The notes under the pieces: model-generated
Databases searched by the model: none
The model's input: only the letters and a program-made list of their open reading frames with translations
What the model was told of the DNA's origin: nothing
Position numbers and translations under genes: made by a program
NCBI RefSeq assembly: GCF_900109555.1
Contig: NZ_FNZV01000001.1
Coordinates: 434,001-498,000, forward strand
Direction of reading: 5' to 3'
DNA length: 64,000 nt
From: Pacificibacter marinus
Lineage (GTDB): Bacteria; Pseudomonadota; Alphaproteobacteria; Rhodobacterales; Rhodobacteraceae
Shown: one piece after another, positions 25,407 through 34,836 of the stretch
How positions within the stretch are numbered: position 1 is the first letter of the stretch
Layout: each line of letters starts with the position of its first letter

Positions 25407-27782
25407 TTATTTCTTTTTCATCGCATCCAACAAAGCCGCGCCAAAGGCACCTGTGCTGGCAGCGGGTGCGCTACCTTTACTCTTAGGCCCAGCAGTGGTT
25501 TTACCTTGGTATCCACGTGAGCCTCCGCTTTTTGTGGCGCCCGGCCGTTCAGAGCGTTCTTTGCGATTTGAGCCGCCTTTGGCCGCATCATCACCCCCGC
25601 CATCATCTTTGCGCATGGTCAAAGCAATCCGTTTTCGCGGTGCATCCACTTCGGTCACGCGGACTTTGACGACATCGCCTGCCTTGACCACGTCATGCGG
25701 ATCTTTGACGAACTTGTCAGCAAGCTGACTGATATGCACCAACCCGTCTTGGTGCACCCCCACATCCACAAATGCGCCGAACGCGGCCACATTGGTCACG
25801 GTGCCTTCTAACAACATACCGGGTTTGAGGTCTTTGATCTCGTTCACACCATCGGCAAAGGTCGCTGTGACAAAGCTTGGGCGTGGATCACGGCCCGGCT
25901 TTTCAAGCTCGCCTAAAATATCGCGCACGGTTGGCAAACCAAATGTATCAGTGACAAAATCTTCTGCCCGCAAACCGCTCAATGTTTCAGGGTGCCCCAT
26001 GATCGCACGAATATCGCGACCGCAAGCCGACACAATTTTACGCGCTACACCGTAAGCTTCAGGGTGGACAGAGGACGCATCAAGCGGCTCATTACCCCCT
26101 GCCACCCGCAAAAACCCAGCGCATTGCTCGAACGCTTTTGGTCCCAGCCCTGCGACTTTCAAAAGCGCTTTACGCGACCCAAACGCCCCGTTCATGTCAC
26201 GATACTCAACGATATTTTGCGCAATTGATGGCCCAAGCCCCGCCACATGCGACAACAATGCGGTTGAGGCCATGTTCAAATCAACACCAACCCCGTTCAC
26301 CGCATCTTCGACGACAGCTTCCAAAGATTGCGCCAATTTGCGCTGGTCCACATCATGCTGATACTGGCCAACACCAATGGCTTCGGGCGAGATTTTCACC
26401 AACTCAGCCAACGGATCTTGCAAGCGCCGTGCAATCGACACAGCCCCGCGCAGCGATACATCCAAATCAGGGAACTCTTTTGCGGCCAATTCTGACGCCG
26501 AATAAACCGATGCCCCTGCTTCAGACACGATCACTTTGGTGGGCGCTTTTACACCTGCTGGTAACAGTTTCAGGGTATCTGCCACCAGCTTGTCTGTTTC
26601 GCGGCTCGCTGTCCCATTGCCGATGGCCACCAATTCCACACTGTAAGTTTTGATCAAACGCACAATCGCGGCTTCTGATCCGCGAATGTCATTTTTAGGC
26701 TGAAACGGATAGATCGTTTCAGTCGCCAAAACCTTGCCCGTTGCGTCCACCACGGCAGCCTTGCAGCCTGTGCGAATGCCCGGATCAAGCCCAAGTGTCA
26801 CACGGGGACCGGCAGGTGCTGCCAAAAGCAAGTCTTTCAAATTACGCGCGAAAACAGAAATAGCATCTTCATGAGCGCGTCGCATTAAATCGCCCAAGAG
26901 ATCAGTGTACATCGACATCGCGAATTTCAACCGCCATGCCCAAGACGCCACACTGCGCAGCCACAGATCGCCTTTGCCATTGCCCGTTATGCCAATTTCA
27001 GCTTCGATCATTTCAATCACACGGGGCAGACCTGCCTCAGGATCGGGAGCGATATCAACGGTCAGCACGTCTTCTTTTGAGGCCCGTAAAATTGCCAAAG
27101 CGCGGTGCGACGCAATCTGAGACCATTTTTCAGAATGCTCGAAATAGTCAGAAAACTTTGCGCCTTTTTCCTGCATCCCGTCCTTGACGCGCGCGGTGAC
27201 CAAGGCCTCGCGGCGCATGAAATCGCGCAATCGACCAAGCAATACAGCGCTTTCAGACAACTCTTCAGAATAAATGTCACGCGCGCCATTCAACGCGTCT
27301 TTTTGGGTTGCCACCGCGTCAGACAGATAGCCATTTGCCAATTCAGCAGGGTCCGCATTGCGATCCGCCAGAATTGCGCGCAACAACGGTTCAAGTCCAT
27401 TTTCGCGCGCAATCATAGCACGGGTGCGTCGTTTGGGTTTATAGGGTAAATAAATGTCTTCCAGCGCAGATTTCGTATCGGCACTTGCGATGAATTTGGA
27501 AAGTTCCGGCGTGAGTTTGCCTTGCTCTTGAATTGACGATGCAATGGCACTGCGCCGTTTTTCAAGCTCGCGCAAATAGGTCAACCGCTCGGCCAAATTA
27601 CGCAATTGCGTATCATCTAAACCACCAGTGGCCTCTTTGCGATACCGCGCCACAAACGGCACAGTCGCGCCGCCATCCAGCAAATCGGTCGCTGCGACCA
27701 CCTGATTGGGGGCTGCCCCAATTTCAGTGGCGATGGTGCGGGCAATCTTTGTTGCGGTCTGATCCAAATCAACTCTCCTCAT
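25407..27782 (-). CDS. tex: Tex-family RNA-binding transcription accessory protein
   Basis: Cytoplasmic RNA-binding protein of 791 residues related to yeast Spt6, implicated in transcription. Domains in order: helical Tex N-terminal region (1-190), YqgF/RuvX-like nuclease fold starting at TLGLDPGIRTGCKAAVVDATG (about 320-450), helix-hairpin-helix repeats (VGVDLNMASTALLSHVAGLG and KVAGLGPKAFEQCAG, about 485-560) and an S1 RNA-binding domain (GMLLEGTVTNVAAFGAFVDV, about 640-715). The C-terminal 70 residues are low-complexity, rich in Gly, Ser and Lys. It is monocistronic with its own terminator. Confidence 0.96.
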   Translation of the reverse strand: MRRVDLDQTATKIARTIATEIGAAPNQVVAATDLLDGGATVPFVARYRKEATGGLDDTQLRNLAERLTYLRELEKRRSAIASSIQEQGKLTPELSKFIASADTKSALEDIYLPYKPKRRTRAMIARENGLEPLLRAILADRNADPAELANGYLSDAVATQKDALNGARDIYSEELSESAVLLGRLRDFMRREALVTARVKDGMQEKGAKFSDYFEHSEKWSQIASHRALAILRASKEDVLTVDIAPDPEAGLPRVIEMIEAEIGITGNGKGDLWLRSVASWAWRLKFAMSMYTDLLGDLMRRAHEDAISVFARNLKDLLLAAPAGPRVTLGLDPGIRTGCKAAVVDATGKVLATETIYPFQPKNDIRGSEAAIVRLIKTYSVELVAIGNGTASRETDKLVADTLKLLPAGVKAPTKVIVSEAGASVYSASELAAKEFPDLDVSLRGAVSIARRLQDPLAELVKISPEAIGVGQYQHDVDQRKLAQSLEAVVEDAVNGVGVDLNMASTALLSHVAGLGPSIAQNIVEYRDMNGAFGSRKALLKVAGLGPKAFEQCAGFLRVAGGNEPLDASSVHPEAYGVARKIVSACGRDIRAIMGHPETLSGLRAEDFVTDTFGLPTVRDILGELEKPGRDPRPSFVTATFADGVNEIKDLKPGMLLEGTVTNVAAFGAFVDVGVHQDGLVHISQLADKFVKDPHDVVKAGDVVKVRVTEVDAPRKRIALTMRKDDGGGDDAAKGGSNRKERSERPGATKSGGSRGYQGKTTAGPKSKGSAPAASTGAFGAALLDAMKKK

Positions 27783-28057
27783 GACATCGGAAGACTGTGA
27801 TAACCGCCCCGTTGCAGCGCGCCAAGTCGATTTTGTCTTTATGCTATAGGGACACGCGCAAGTTCACGCATCAATTTTGGCACATAAAGCACCAAGCAGC
27901 ATTGCCTGACGTGGCTGAAATGGTGCGCTTGTGACCAAATGCGCCGCGCGGCACAAGTATCCCCTTTGCCCTCTTGCACAAATTGGGGCAACCTTCGACA
28001 AAACGCGGCACCAGACCGCGATTGAGGCAAAACCATACGGTTAAGGGAGAGCGGGCA

Positions 28058-29497
28058 GTGCACGAAACAAGTGATGAAACCCTGATGCTTGCAGTGGATC
28101 TTGATGGGACCTTGCTCTGCTCAGATATGTTGCATGAAACATTTTGGAATGTCGCTTCAAAAGATTGGAGCTCTGCCATCACTGCAGTGCGGGCGTTGCG
28201 CGACGGCAAAGCGGCGCTCAAACACCAGCTTGCGCAAGCCAGTGATGTGGATGTGACCACCCTGCCCTATGATGGTGACGTTTTGGATTACATCTCTGAT
28301 TGGAAAGAAAAAGGTGGAAAAGTCGCTTTGGTGACCGCCGCAAACCATGAAATTGCAAGCAAAATTGCCGCACATTTGGGCGTATTTGATGCGGTCCACG
28401 GATCAACTGAGAGGCTCAATCTCAAGGGGCCAAATAAAGCGGAATTTTTAACCGAGACCTATGGCGCAGATGGGTTTGCGTATATGGGCGACACAGATGC
28501 GGATCTGCCTGTCTGGTCTGCAGCGCAAAAAATCATCACCGTGAAAGCCCCAAGAAATCTGCGCGACAAGGCAGAGGCCATGGACAAAGACACCGTGCAC
28601 TTGGGAAGCGTAAAGGTCGACTACACCCCCTATATAAAAGCCCTGCGTCCGCACCAATGGGTGAAAAATATTTTGATTTTTGTGCCGATCTTATTGGCAC
28701 AGCATCTTGATTTAACGACACTATTCATGGGGCTTTTGGGGTTCATTGCATTTAGTTTAGTTGCATCGTCTGTCTATGTTATCAATGACTTGCTTGATCT
28801 TGACGCAGACCGCGCCCACCCTCGCAAATGCAAACGCCCCTTTGCGGCTGGCACAGTCCCTATCCAGCATGGCACCGCAATCGCCGCCGTTCTTTTGGGG
28901 CTTGGCACAGCCGTTTCACTGTGTGTTGGGCCTGTCTTTTTGCTAACTTTAGTATTCTATTTTGCGGCAACAATAGGCTATTCACTTTATTTCAAACGCC
29001 GCATCATCATCGACATTTGTGTTTTAGCGGGACTTTACACAATGCGCATCATCGCAGGTGGAGTCGTGGCGAACGTCATGATTTCGGTTTGGCTGTTGGC
29101 TTTTTCCATATTCTTTTTCTTTGCTTTGGCCGCCATCAAACGCCAAGCTGAACTGGTAGACAACGCCAAAACAGGTAAGTTGGCCCCCTCAGGGCGCGGC
29201 TACCGCGTGACAGATTTACCTGTCGTGTCGCAAATGTCCATCGCCTCTGCCTATGTGTCTGTTTTGATTTTGGCGCTGTACATAAACTCGCCGACGGTCA
29301 CCAGCCTTTATGCCAATCCCCCTGCATTGTGGGGTATTTGCCTCGTGCTGTTGTTTTGGGTTTCATGGATTTCCATAACCACGCATAGAGGGGAAATGCA
29401 TGATGATCCTATTGTTTTTGCAGTCAAAGATCGTATCAGTCGCATATGTGGTTGCTTTGTTATTGTCTTTGGGTTGCTCGGAACTATCGCACTTTAG
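28058..29497 (+). CDS. HAD phosphatase-UbiA prenyltransferase fusion
   Basis: Two-domain protein of 479 residues. Residues 1-190 form a HAD-type hydrolase (VDLDGTLLCSD with Asp14 and Asp16; GDTDADLPVW as the acidic C motif). Residues about 195-479 form a membrane UbiA prenyltransferase (LRPHQWVKN, then NDLLDLDADRAHPRKCKRP with the Asp-rich motif), most like decaprenyl-phosphate phosphoribosyltransferase. GTG 28058 is chosen because AAGGGAG lies 7-13 nt upstream; an upstream ATG at 27974 lacks this and adds unrelated residues. The substrate is probably a polyprenyl phosphate, and the HAD part may remove a phosphate from the product. No pathway partner is adjacent. Confidence 0.87.
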   Translation: MHETSDETLMLAVDLDGTLLCSDMLHETFWNVASKDWSSAITAVRALRDGKAALKHQLAQASDVDVTTLPYDGDVLDYISDWKEKGGKVALVTAANHEIASKIAAHLGVFDAVHGSTERLNLKGPNKAEFLTETYGADGFAYMGDTDADLPVWSAAQKIITVKAPRNLRDKAEAMDKDTVHLGSVKVDYTPYIKALRPHQWVKNILIFVPILLAQHLDLTTLFMGLLGFIAFSLVASSVYVINDLLDLDADRAHPRKCKRPFAAGTVPIQHGTAIAAVLLGLGTAVSLCVGPVFLLTLVFYFAATIGYSLYFKRRIIIDICVLAGLYTMRIIAGGVVANVMISVWLLAFSIFFFFALAAIKRQAELVDNAKTGKLAPSGRGYRVTDLPVVSQMSIASAYVSVLILALYINSPTVTSLYANPPALWGICLVLLFWVSWISITTHRGEMHDDPIVFAVKDRISRICGCFVIVFGLLGTIAL

Positions 29498-29550
29498 CCT
29501 GATAAATCGCACAAGATCCCGTCTCAGAGTAAAAAGGTGAGACATCGTGC

Positions 29551-29579
29551 TTGACGCCCCACCCCCTATGAAATAATCA
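29551..29579 (+). promoter_or_regulatory. Promoter of tRNA-Gly
   Basis: TTGACG (29551-29556) and TAATCA (29574-29579) are separated by 17 bp and lie 13 bp upstream of the mature tRNA 5' end. Spacing and position fit a housekeeping sigma promoter. Confidence 0.65.
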
Positions 29580-29592
29580 CTGAACTCACAGA

Positions 29593-29666
29593 GCGGGCGT
29601 TGTGTAATGGTAAGACCTCAGCCTTCCAAGCTGATGACACGGGTTCGATTCCCGTCGCCCGCTCCA
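29593..29666 (+). tRNA. tRNA-Gly (TCC anticodon)
   Basis: A 74-nt cloverleaf. Acceptor arm GCGGGCG (29593-29599) pairs with CGCCCGC (29656-29662) followed by T and an encoded CCA. The anticodon stem TCAGC/GCTGA encloses a loop with TCC at 29625-29627, which reads GGA and GGG. The T arm GGGTTCGATTCCC is canonical and the D loop has AATGGTAA. Confidence 0.97.
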
Positions 29667-29730
29667 GTATCCCCAGTGATAATATTCAAGCTGATCGAAA
29701 TGCCATCAATGCTGGATTTTTTACCTGTGG

Positions 29731-30387
29731 CTAAACTGGTGCAATCAAGTGCGGGCCAAACGCGCGATTTGAATTTACATCTTTGCTGACACGGTGAAAC
29801 TGCATGACGGATTCTGCCGCTGGTCGCATCAACGCGGCAGCACCGTGACCTTGTTCGCCCAGCCACAACCCCCAGTCTTTTTGCGCCAAAAACACTGGCA
29901 TACGATGATGGATTTTGCCCATCGCGGCGTTGGCCTGTGTTGTTACCATAGCGCAGGTTTTCAGCCGTTCGCCGCCAAAGTTCCAATCTTGCCAAATGCC
30001 CGCGAAAGCGAACAGATCGGCTTTGGCCGGGCTGATATACCATGGTTGTTTTTCATCACCGGACCGATCCCATTCATAGAACCCAGACATCATAATAACG
30101 CAGCGCTGTGTGCGGCAAGCATCGCGAAAGGCGGGTTTATCTGCGATGGTTTCTGCCCGCGCATTGATCAACAAAGGCCCATCATTTAGCGCCTTGTACC
30201 AAGAGGGTGCAAACCCCCAACGCATCGCGCCAAGGCGGCGAATATCCCCCGCGCTGTAAACCACATGTATCTGATTTGTTGGGCAAACATTGAAGTTCGG
30301 CACGTCAGGTAAATCGTTTGATGCCACGGCGCCAAACATCTGGCACATGGTATCATTGCGCTGCGTGATAGAGAAACGGCCACACAT
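29731..30387 (-). CDS. SOS response-associated peptidase (YedK/HMCES)
   Basis: Protein of 218 residues of the SRAP family, which crosslinks to abasic sites in single-stranded DNA and protects them. The catalytic Cys2 follows Met (MCGRFSITQ), so initiator Met removal exposes it. The other family motifs are present: NARAETI (about 74-80), a GFYEW core (about 102-106) and a late HHRMPVFL segment with the active-site His. It starts 3 bp after the DUF1992 gene stop, so the two are probably co-transcribed. Confidence 0.93.
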   Translation of the reverse strand: MCGRFSITQRNDTMCQMFGAVASNDLPDVPNFNVCPTNQIHVVYSAGDIRRLGAMRWGFAPSWYKALNDGPLLINARAETIADKPAFRDACRTQRCVIMMSGFYEWDRSGDEKQPWYISPAKADLFAFAGIWQDWNFGGERLKTCAMVTTQANAAMGKIHHRMPVFLAQKDWGLWLGEQGHGAAALMRPAAESVMQFHRVSKDVNSNRAFGPHLIAPV

Positions 30388-30390
30388 GTT

Positions 30391-30699
30391 TCAACGGGTG
30401 AATTGTTTGCGCGCGATGTCAATCTTGGCTTCCATCATCGACATCTCTTTCATAATTTCGTGGCGTCTTGTGCGATCACCCGTCTCACGTAATTCTGCGC
30501 GCATCTGGGCCAATTCACGCCCCAAAACAACAAACTCTGGCGCACCACCATGATTGCGCACAACCTTTGAAAACAAGATGTTTTCCGGGTCATCGCAAGG
30601 TTCAAGCGGCTTGCCCATGCCCACCAAATTGTCAAAAGCACCCTCTTTTTGAGCCTCAACAATTTTGGCTTCGATTAGATCTTCTAACGGGTGTTTCAT
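30391..30699 (-). CDS. DUF1992 (DnaJ-associated) domain protein
   Basis: Small cytoplasmic protein of 102 residues matching the DUF1992 pattern: LIEAKIVEAQKEGAFDNLVG near the N terminus, GKPLEP, and a charged helical C-terminal half. The domain is also found in eukaryotic DNAJC28; its biochemical role is unknown. It is first in a two-gene (-) unit with YedK, and its promoter would lie in the 74-bp gap that also contains the terminator of the upstream 5'-nucleotidase gene. Confidence 0.88.
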   Translation of the reverse strand: MKHPLEDLIEAKIVEAQKEGAFDNLVGMGKPLEPCDDPENILFSKVVRNHGGAPEFVVLGRELAQMRAELRETGDRTRRHEIMKEMSMMEAKIDIARKQFTR

Positions 30700-30711
30700 C
30701 GATCATTCCAA

Positions 30712-30743
30712 ACAAAAAGCCCCCACAGTGTAGCGGGGGCTTG
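30712..30743 (-). terminator. Intrinsic terminator of 5'-nucleotidase gene
   Basis: AGCCCCC and GGGGGCT (within 30718-30742) form a GC-rich stem with a loop of about 10 nt; on the (-) strand it is followed by TTTTTGTTT. It begins 31 bp after the stop at 30774. Confidence 0.85.
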
Positions 30744-30773
30744 ATCGTGTTTCTAGTCCGTAGCATCAGGTGA

Positions 30774-32351
30774 TTATTTCACCGTGATACGACCATCCAA
30801 GTAAGGTGTGTAAGGCGCATGTGCTGCAAGATATTCAGCAGTCACATCAGCCAGATCAGGGCCAAAATCATATACATTTTTAGCTTCGCGGAACATTTTG
30901 TAACCATCACCACCTGAGCGCACAAAGTTGTTGGACACGACGCCGTAGTCTTTGGACAAATCAAGTGGTGTCCAAGTGCCGTCCATGTCGATCATGATCT
31001 CAGTCACACGTTCGCCCGTGGCATTGCCACTTTGGACAACGTATTTGATGCCTGCCACCTGAGGGAAACGACCATCATCTTCTGGATCGTCGAACTGCGC
31101 CATGCCATTTTCAAGAGCAGCTTTCAACGTCGCCCCATCCACTTGGAAGGTCGCCAAAGTGTTTTGAAATGGCAACACTGTCAGCACTTCGCCTTGAGTC
31201 ACTTCGCCTGCATCGATAGACGCACGCAAACCACCACCGTTGGCCAAAGCCACTTGGATACCCTGTTCTTTCACACGTGCAAGCATCGCGTCAGCGACAA
31301 GATTGCCCATTTGGCACTCTGTGTAACGACAATTTTCACGTGATCCATCAATGGCTTCAGCTGTGTTTGCCACGATTTTGTTACGGATCTCATCCAAAGG
31401 CAGCGCAGCCTCTGCGATGCGTGCAACAGTTCCTTCGTCTTCATGAACATCTGCGTCCATGATGATTGGCTCGCCCACGGCCTCTGTGACAACACCGTTA
31501 TCATCAAAAGTCACATTCAGCTCGCCCAAGAATTTACCATAAGCGTATGCGGACAGAATTTGAGTTCCGCCCACGACAGTCGGGTATGGTCCTGCAGCGC
31601 GTTCATTGGTGTTAGACAAAAGCGTATTGGTGTGACCGCCAACGATCACATCGATGCCATCAACGGCCGCTGCGATTTCTTGGTCTTTGTTATAACCCAA
31701 GTGGGACAACACGATAATCTTGTTCACGCCCATTTCGGTCAGTTTGGCAACTTCGCCTGCAACTGCTTCGATAGGATCAGAAAACACGACGGTGTCACCA
31801 GGTGATGACAATTCAGCAGTGTTTTGTGGCGTTGCTCCAATCAGGCCAAGCTTTTCGCCACCACGTTCAATCACAGTGGATTTCGCCAATTTGTCGTGCA
31901 AAAGCGGTTCACCTGACACGTCCGCATTGGACATAAGCACAGGGAAATCAACAGCATCCATAAAGCCGCGCAGCACTTCAGGGCCATCGTCAAATTCGTG
32001 GTTGCCGACAGTCATGCCATCGTAACCCATTTTGTTCATCATCTCAGCGGCAAGTTTGCCTTTATAGTATGTGTAGAACAGCGTACCTTGGAATTGGTCC
32101 CCGCCATCGACAAGGATGGAGTTGTTGGACCGTGTGCGTGCTGCTTCTACAGCAGTCACCAAACGTGCAGAACCGCCGAAACACTTGCCTTCAGTATTAT
32201 CCTCAGCTGAACAGCCGGAATCATACTTTGAAACAGGTTCAAAGCGGGCGTGAAAGTCATTGGTGTGCAAAATCGTCAGAGAATAGTCGGCCGACGCGGC
32301 CCCTGCAGACAGAGCCAATGCAGCGGATGTGGTAAGGATTCGTTTGAGCAT
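30774..32351 (-). CDS. Secreted 5'-nucleotidase/UshA-type phosphoesterase
   Basis: Periplasmic metallophosphoesterase of 525 residues with a Sec signal peptide (MLKRILTTSAALALSAGAASA). The metal-binding motifs LHTNDFHARFEP (His/Asp), VDGGDQFQG, VGNHEFDDG and VLSHLGYNKD lie in the N-terminal 270 residues. The C-terminal 5'-nucleotidase domain (about 340-500) includes the SRENCRYTECQMGNLVADAML segment, GGGLRASIDAG and VSNNFVRSGGDGY. It releases phosphate and nucleoside from extracellular nucleotides, which would feed the nucleoside salvage operon at 48325-52849. It is monocistronic. Confidence 0.93.
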   Translation of the reverse strand: MLKRILTTSAALALSAGAASADYSLTILHTNDFHARFEPVSKYDSGCSAEDNTEGKCFGGSARLVTAVEAARTRSNNSILVDGGDQFQGTLFYTYYKGKLAAEMMNKMGYDGMTVGNHEFDDGPEVLRGFMDAVDFPVLMSNADVSGEPLLHDKLAKSTVIERGGEKLGLIGATPQNTAELSSPGDTVVFSDPIEAVAGEVAKLTEMGVNKIIVLSHLGYNKDQEIAAAVDGIDVIVGGHTNTLLSNTNERAAGPYPTVVGGTQILSAYAYGKFLGELNVTFDDNGVVTEAVGEPIIMDADVHEDEGTVARIAEAALPLDEIRNKIVANTAEAIDGSRENCRYTECQMGNLVADAMLARVKEQGIQVALANGGGLRASIDAGEVTQGEVLTVLPFQNTLATFQVDGATLKAALENGMAQFDDPEDDGRFPQVAGIKYVVQSGNATGERVTEIMIDMDGTWTPLDLSKDYGVVSNNFVRSGGDGYKMFREAKNVYDFGPDLADVTAEYLAAHAPYTPYLDGRITVK

Positions 32352-32466
32352 AAAACTGCCCCCCTAGTTGATTGATAGTGTAACCTTCGGCAACTCTGAC
32401 CTTTGAGTCAAAGATTCCATTGCGGCAACGTCTCGCACAATTCGGCAACGCTTATATGACAGGCAC

Positions 32467-33063
32467 CTATCTGCCCTTCAAAATGCCAGAGGCGACAATC
32501 CGCGCAAGATCAGCTCCTTTGGCATCAAGTCGATCTATCAAAAGGTGCTGCCAAGCCAAGGCGATGATGACCTCAGCAATCTGCTCGGGGGCAATATCAT
32601 TACTCAATTCCCCTCGCGCATCCGCCCGCTTGAGCACAACCAACCAGTCATCAATCCGATCGCAACGATATTGACGCAAAGCCTCTGCAACTTCGGCATC
32701 GCCCTGCGCTTGCGCAATGATCTGCGCAAAGACACGCCCCGCATCCCCTTGCCAAAAAGCGAATACATGGTCGAAAAACGCTGAAATATCAGTTTCAAGT
32801 TGCCCTGTGTCCGCATGGGCATGAGGGCCCTTGATGCGTCCATATATTGCCAAAAGCAAAGCACCGCGTGTTGGCCACCATCTATATATAGTCGCTTTTC
32901 CCGCTTTGGCCTTGCGCGCCACGGCATCCATTGTCAGCCCCTTGGGCCCCTTTGTTAGCAAAAGATCTAAAGCCGCATCCAGAATAGCGGATTCCGTGTC
33001 TGGGTTTTGGCGTGCCCCTATTGAGCGACGCGATGTCCCATCTGTCTTTATATTTTGCGACAT
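32467..33063 (-). CDS. TetR-family transcriptional regulator
   Basis: A 198-residue repressor-type protein. The N-terminal helix-turn-helix lies at residues about 22-68 (ILDAALDLLLTKGPKGLTMD, then VARKAKAGKATIYRWWPTRGA), followed by a helical ligand domain of the TetR C-terminal type. It is transcribed divergently from a 72-residue membrane protein with 72 bp between the starts, a gap containing two related operator-like elements (33086-33120). This arrangement suggests it represses itself and the small membrane protein. Confidence 0.9.
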   Translation of the reverse strand: MSQNIKTDGTSRRSIGARQNPDTESAILDAALDLLLTKGPKGLTMDAVARKAKAGKATIYRWWPTRGALLLAIYGRIKGPHAHADTGQLETDISAFFDHVFAFWQGDAGRVFAQIIAQAQGDAEVAEALRQYRCDRIDDWLVVLKRADARGELSNDIAPEQIAEVIIALAWQHLLIDRLDAKGADLARIVASGILKGR

Positions 33064-33085
33064 ATATTGGCCCTTTACCTAACGA

Positions 33086-33120
33086 AACGAATCGTTCATA
33101 TAGATAGAGACGATCCGTTC
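33086..33120. promoter_or_regulatory. Candidate TetR operators
   Basis: AACGAATCGTT (33086-33096) is palindromic around a central A, and a 9/11 match to its ACGAATCGTTC core (ACGATCCGTTC) lies 23 bp further at 33110-33120. Both sit in the 72-bp gap between the divergent TetR and small membrane protein genes. Confidence 0.55.
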
Positions 33121-33135
33121 CATTAAGGGTATCCC

Positions 33136-33354
33136 ATGACAACGCACCTTCGTAAACCCTCCCGTATTCGATTTTCCGGCTTTGTGTTTCTCTTTGTCTA
33201 TCCGCTGGTCACAGCATTTTCTTATGGCCTCAGCCCCCTCACACAAGGCTGGCCTATCTGGCTTCGCACCTTGGTCATGGTGCCCTTCATTGTTGGGGCG
33301 ATGGTCTATTTGATCATCCCACTCATCCAAAGACGCCTAACCAACTGGCTCTGA
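33136..33354 (+). CDS. Small two-helix membrane protein, TetR-linked
   Basis: A 72-residue protein with a short basic N terminus (MTTHLRKPSRIR) and two hydrophobic segments (about 14-30 and 44-64). AAGGGTAT precedes the ATG. I recognise no named family with confidence; the layout resembles small DUF2798-like membrane proteins. Its divergent TetR neighbour and shared operator region suggest that its expression is induced by a small molecule, perhaps for envelope or efflux-related functions. Confidence 0.72.
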   Translation: MTTHLRKPSRIRFSGFVFLFVYPLVTAFSYGLSPLTQGWPIWLRTLVMVPFIVGAMVYLIIPLIQRRLTNWL

Positions 33355-33395
33355 TTTATATTGACCCCTTTGCTGCGCACTGGCATCACGCAGTC

Positions 33396-33734
33396 ATGTT
33401 GATTTACAAAATATTTCGTGCAGACGAATGGGCCGCAATGCAGGCGCAAGGCGAAACTGCAGGGGCCCCCGTTGATCTGGCCGATGGCTATGTGCATTTT
33501 TCAACGGCAGACCAAGCCGTTGAAACAGCAGCCAAATGGTTTGCAGGGGCTGAGGGGCTTGTACTTTTGGCCTGTGAAACAGACCGCATGGGCGCAGACC
33601 TAAAATGGGAACCATCACGCGGCGGGGCCTTGTTTCCACATCTATACCGCGCCTTGAACATGCGCGATGTGACTTGGTCCAAGCCTTTGCCCCTCGACGC
33701 GGGCACACATGTTTTTCCAAAGGAAATGCTATGA
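33396..33734 (+). CDS. DUF952 family protein
   Basis: A 112-residue cytoplasmic protein matching DUF952: [13 protein letters not shown] at the N terminus, [20 protein letters not shown] in the middle and [13 protein letters not shown] towards the C terminus. Its fold resembles ADP-ribosyltransferase-like proteins but the function is unknown. It overlaps pyrD by 4 bp (ATGA), so the pair is translationally coupled. Confidence 0.9.
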   Translation: MLIYKIFRADEWAAMQAQGETAGAPVDLADGYVHFSTADQAVETAAKWFAGAEGLVLLACETDRMGADLKWEPSRGGALFPHLYRALNMRDVTWSKPLPLDAGTHVFPKEML

Positions 33735-34804
33735 GCCTGACAGAACAACTCGGCCTCAAGGTTTTACGCAAAATCAATCCCGAAAAAGCACATCACTTGG
33801 CGCTGACTGCCTTGCGCGCGGGCCTTGCGCCCTTACCCGGGCCGATCACATCCTCGCGCCTGAAAACCACATTTGCAGGACTCGAGATGCCCAACCCAAT
33901 CGGGCTGGCCGCTGGGTTTGATAAAAATGCTGAAGCCATCGCACAGCTGTCGCGCGCGGGGTTTGGTTTTATCGAAGTGGGTGCTGCCACCCCACATCCG
34001 CAGTCGGGCAATCCAAAACCGCGCCTATTTCGCCTAACCGAAGACCGTGCTGTGATCAATCGGTTCGGGTTTAATAACGAAGGCATGGAGGCCATTGGCG
34101 CGCGTTTGAAAGCAAACAAGCCAAGCACAGGAACGCGGGCTGTCCCTGTTGGGCTCAATCTTGGGGCCAATAAAGACAGCAATGACCGCGCTGCCGATTT
34201 TGCTCGGGTTTTTTCTCATTGCGGCAATCATATCGACTTTGCCACCGTCAACGTGTCATCACCCAACACGGAAAAGCTGCGTGACCTGCAAGGTCCAGAA
34301 GCGCTCGAAGCACTGCTTCTTGGTGTTTTGGATGCGCGCAAAGCACTTGACCATAAAGTGCCTGTCTTTTTAAAAATCGCACCTGATCTTGAACAATCAG
34401 AGATCGCAGAAATTGCAGAAGTCGCCAAGATATCTGGCATCGATGGCGTAATCGCAACCAACACAACACTGTCGCGAACAGGTTTGAAAAGTGCAAGTAA
34501 AGGCGAAATGGGCGGGCTTTCCGGTGCGCCTTTGTTCGAAAAGTCCACTAAGGTGCTGGCGCAATTATCGCATATTTTACGCGAAGACGTGCCGCTGATT
34601 GGCGTTGGTGGCATTTCATCTGCGTTGGATGCCTACACTAAAATCCGCGCAGGCGCATCGGTGGTTCAGCTTTATTCTGCCATGGTCTATGGCGGACTTT
34701 CTTTGGCCCCGCGTATTGCACAAGGGCTGGATAACCTGCTCAAAGCCGATGGGTTTGACACCGTGTCAGATGCGGTCGGCACGCGACGGGACGCTTGGCT
34801 TTAA
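33731..34804 (+). CDS. pyrD: Dihydroorotate dehydrogenase (quinone), class 2
   Basis: Membrane-associated FMN enzyme oxidising dihydroorotate to orotate with quinone, the fourth step of pyrimidine synthesis. The 357-residue protein has the class-2 N-terminal helix ([19 protein letters not shown]), FMN-binding [11 protein letters not shown] (about 60-70), the NRFGFNNEG motif, catalytic-loop VNVSSPNT (about 173-180) and GVGGISS (about 293-299). ATG 33731 overlaps the DUF952 stop; a longer frame from 33605 lies inside that gene and is rejected. Confidence 0.96.
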   Translation: MSLTEQLGLKVLRKINPEKAHHLALTALRAGLAPLPGPITSSRLKTTFAGLEMPNPIGLAAGFDKNAEAIAQLSRAGFGFIEVGAATPHPQSGNPKPRLFRLTEDRAVINRFGFNNEGMEAIGARLKANKPSTGTRAVPVGLNLGANKDSNDRAADFARVFSHCGNHIDFATVNVSSPNTEKLRDLQGPEALEALLLGVLDARKALDHKVPVFLKIAPDLEQSEIAEIAEVAKISGIDGVIATNTTLSRTGLKSASKGEMGGLSGAPLFEKSTKVLAQLSHILREDVPLIGVGGISSALDAYTKIRAGASVVQLYSAMVYGGLSLAPRIAQGLDNLLKADGFDTVSDAVGTRRDAWL

Positions 34805-34836
34805 GCCGCCTTAAGCGTGTTTTAATCTCAAGAAAA

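Noticed and set aside
25225-25728. A 167-codon (+) open frame across the tex 3' end
   Set aside because: It is antisense to the low-complexity C terminus of tex, has no ribosome-binding site and no recognisable domain.
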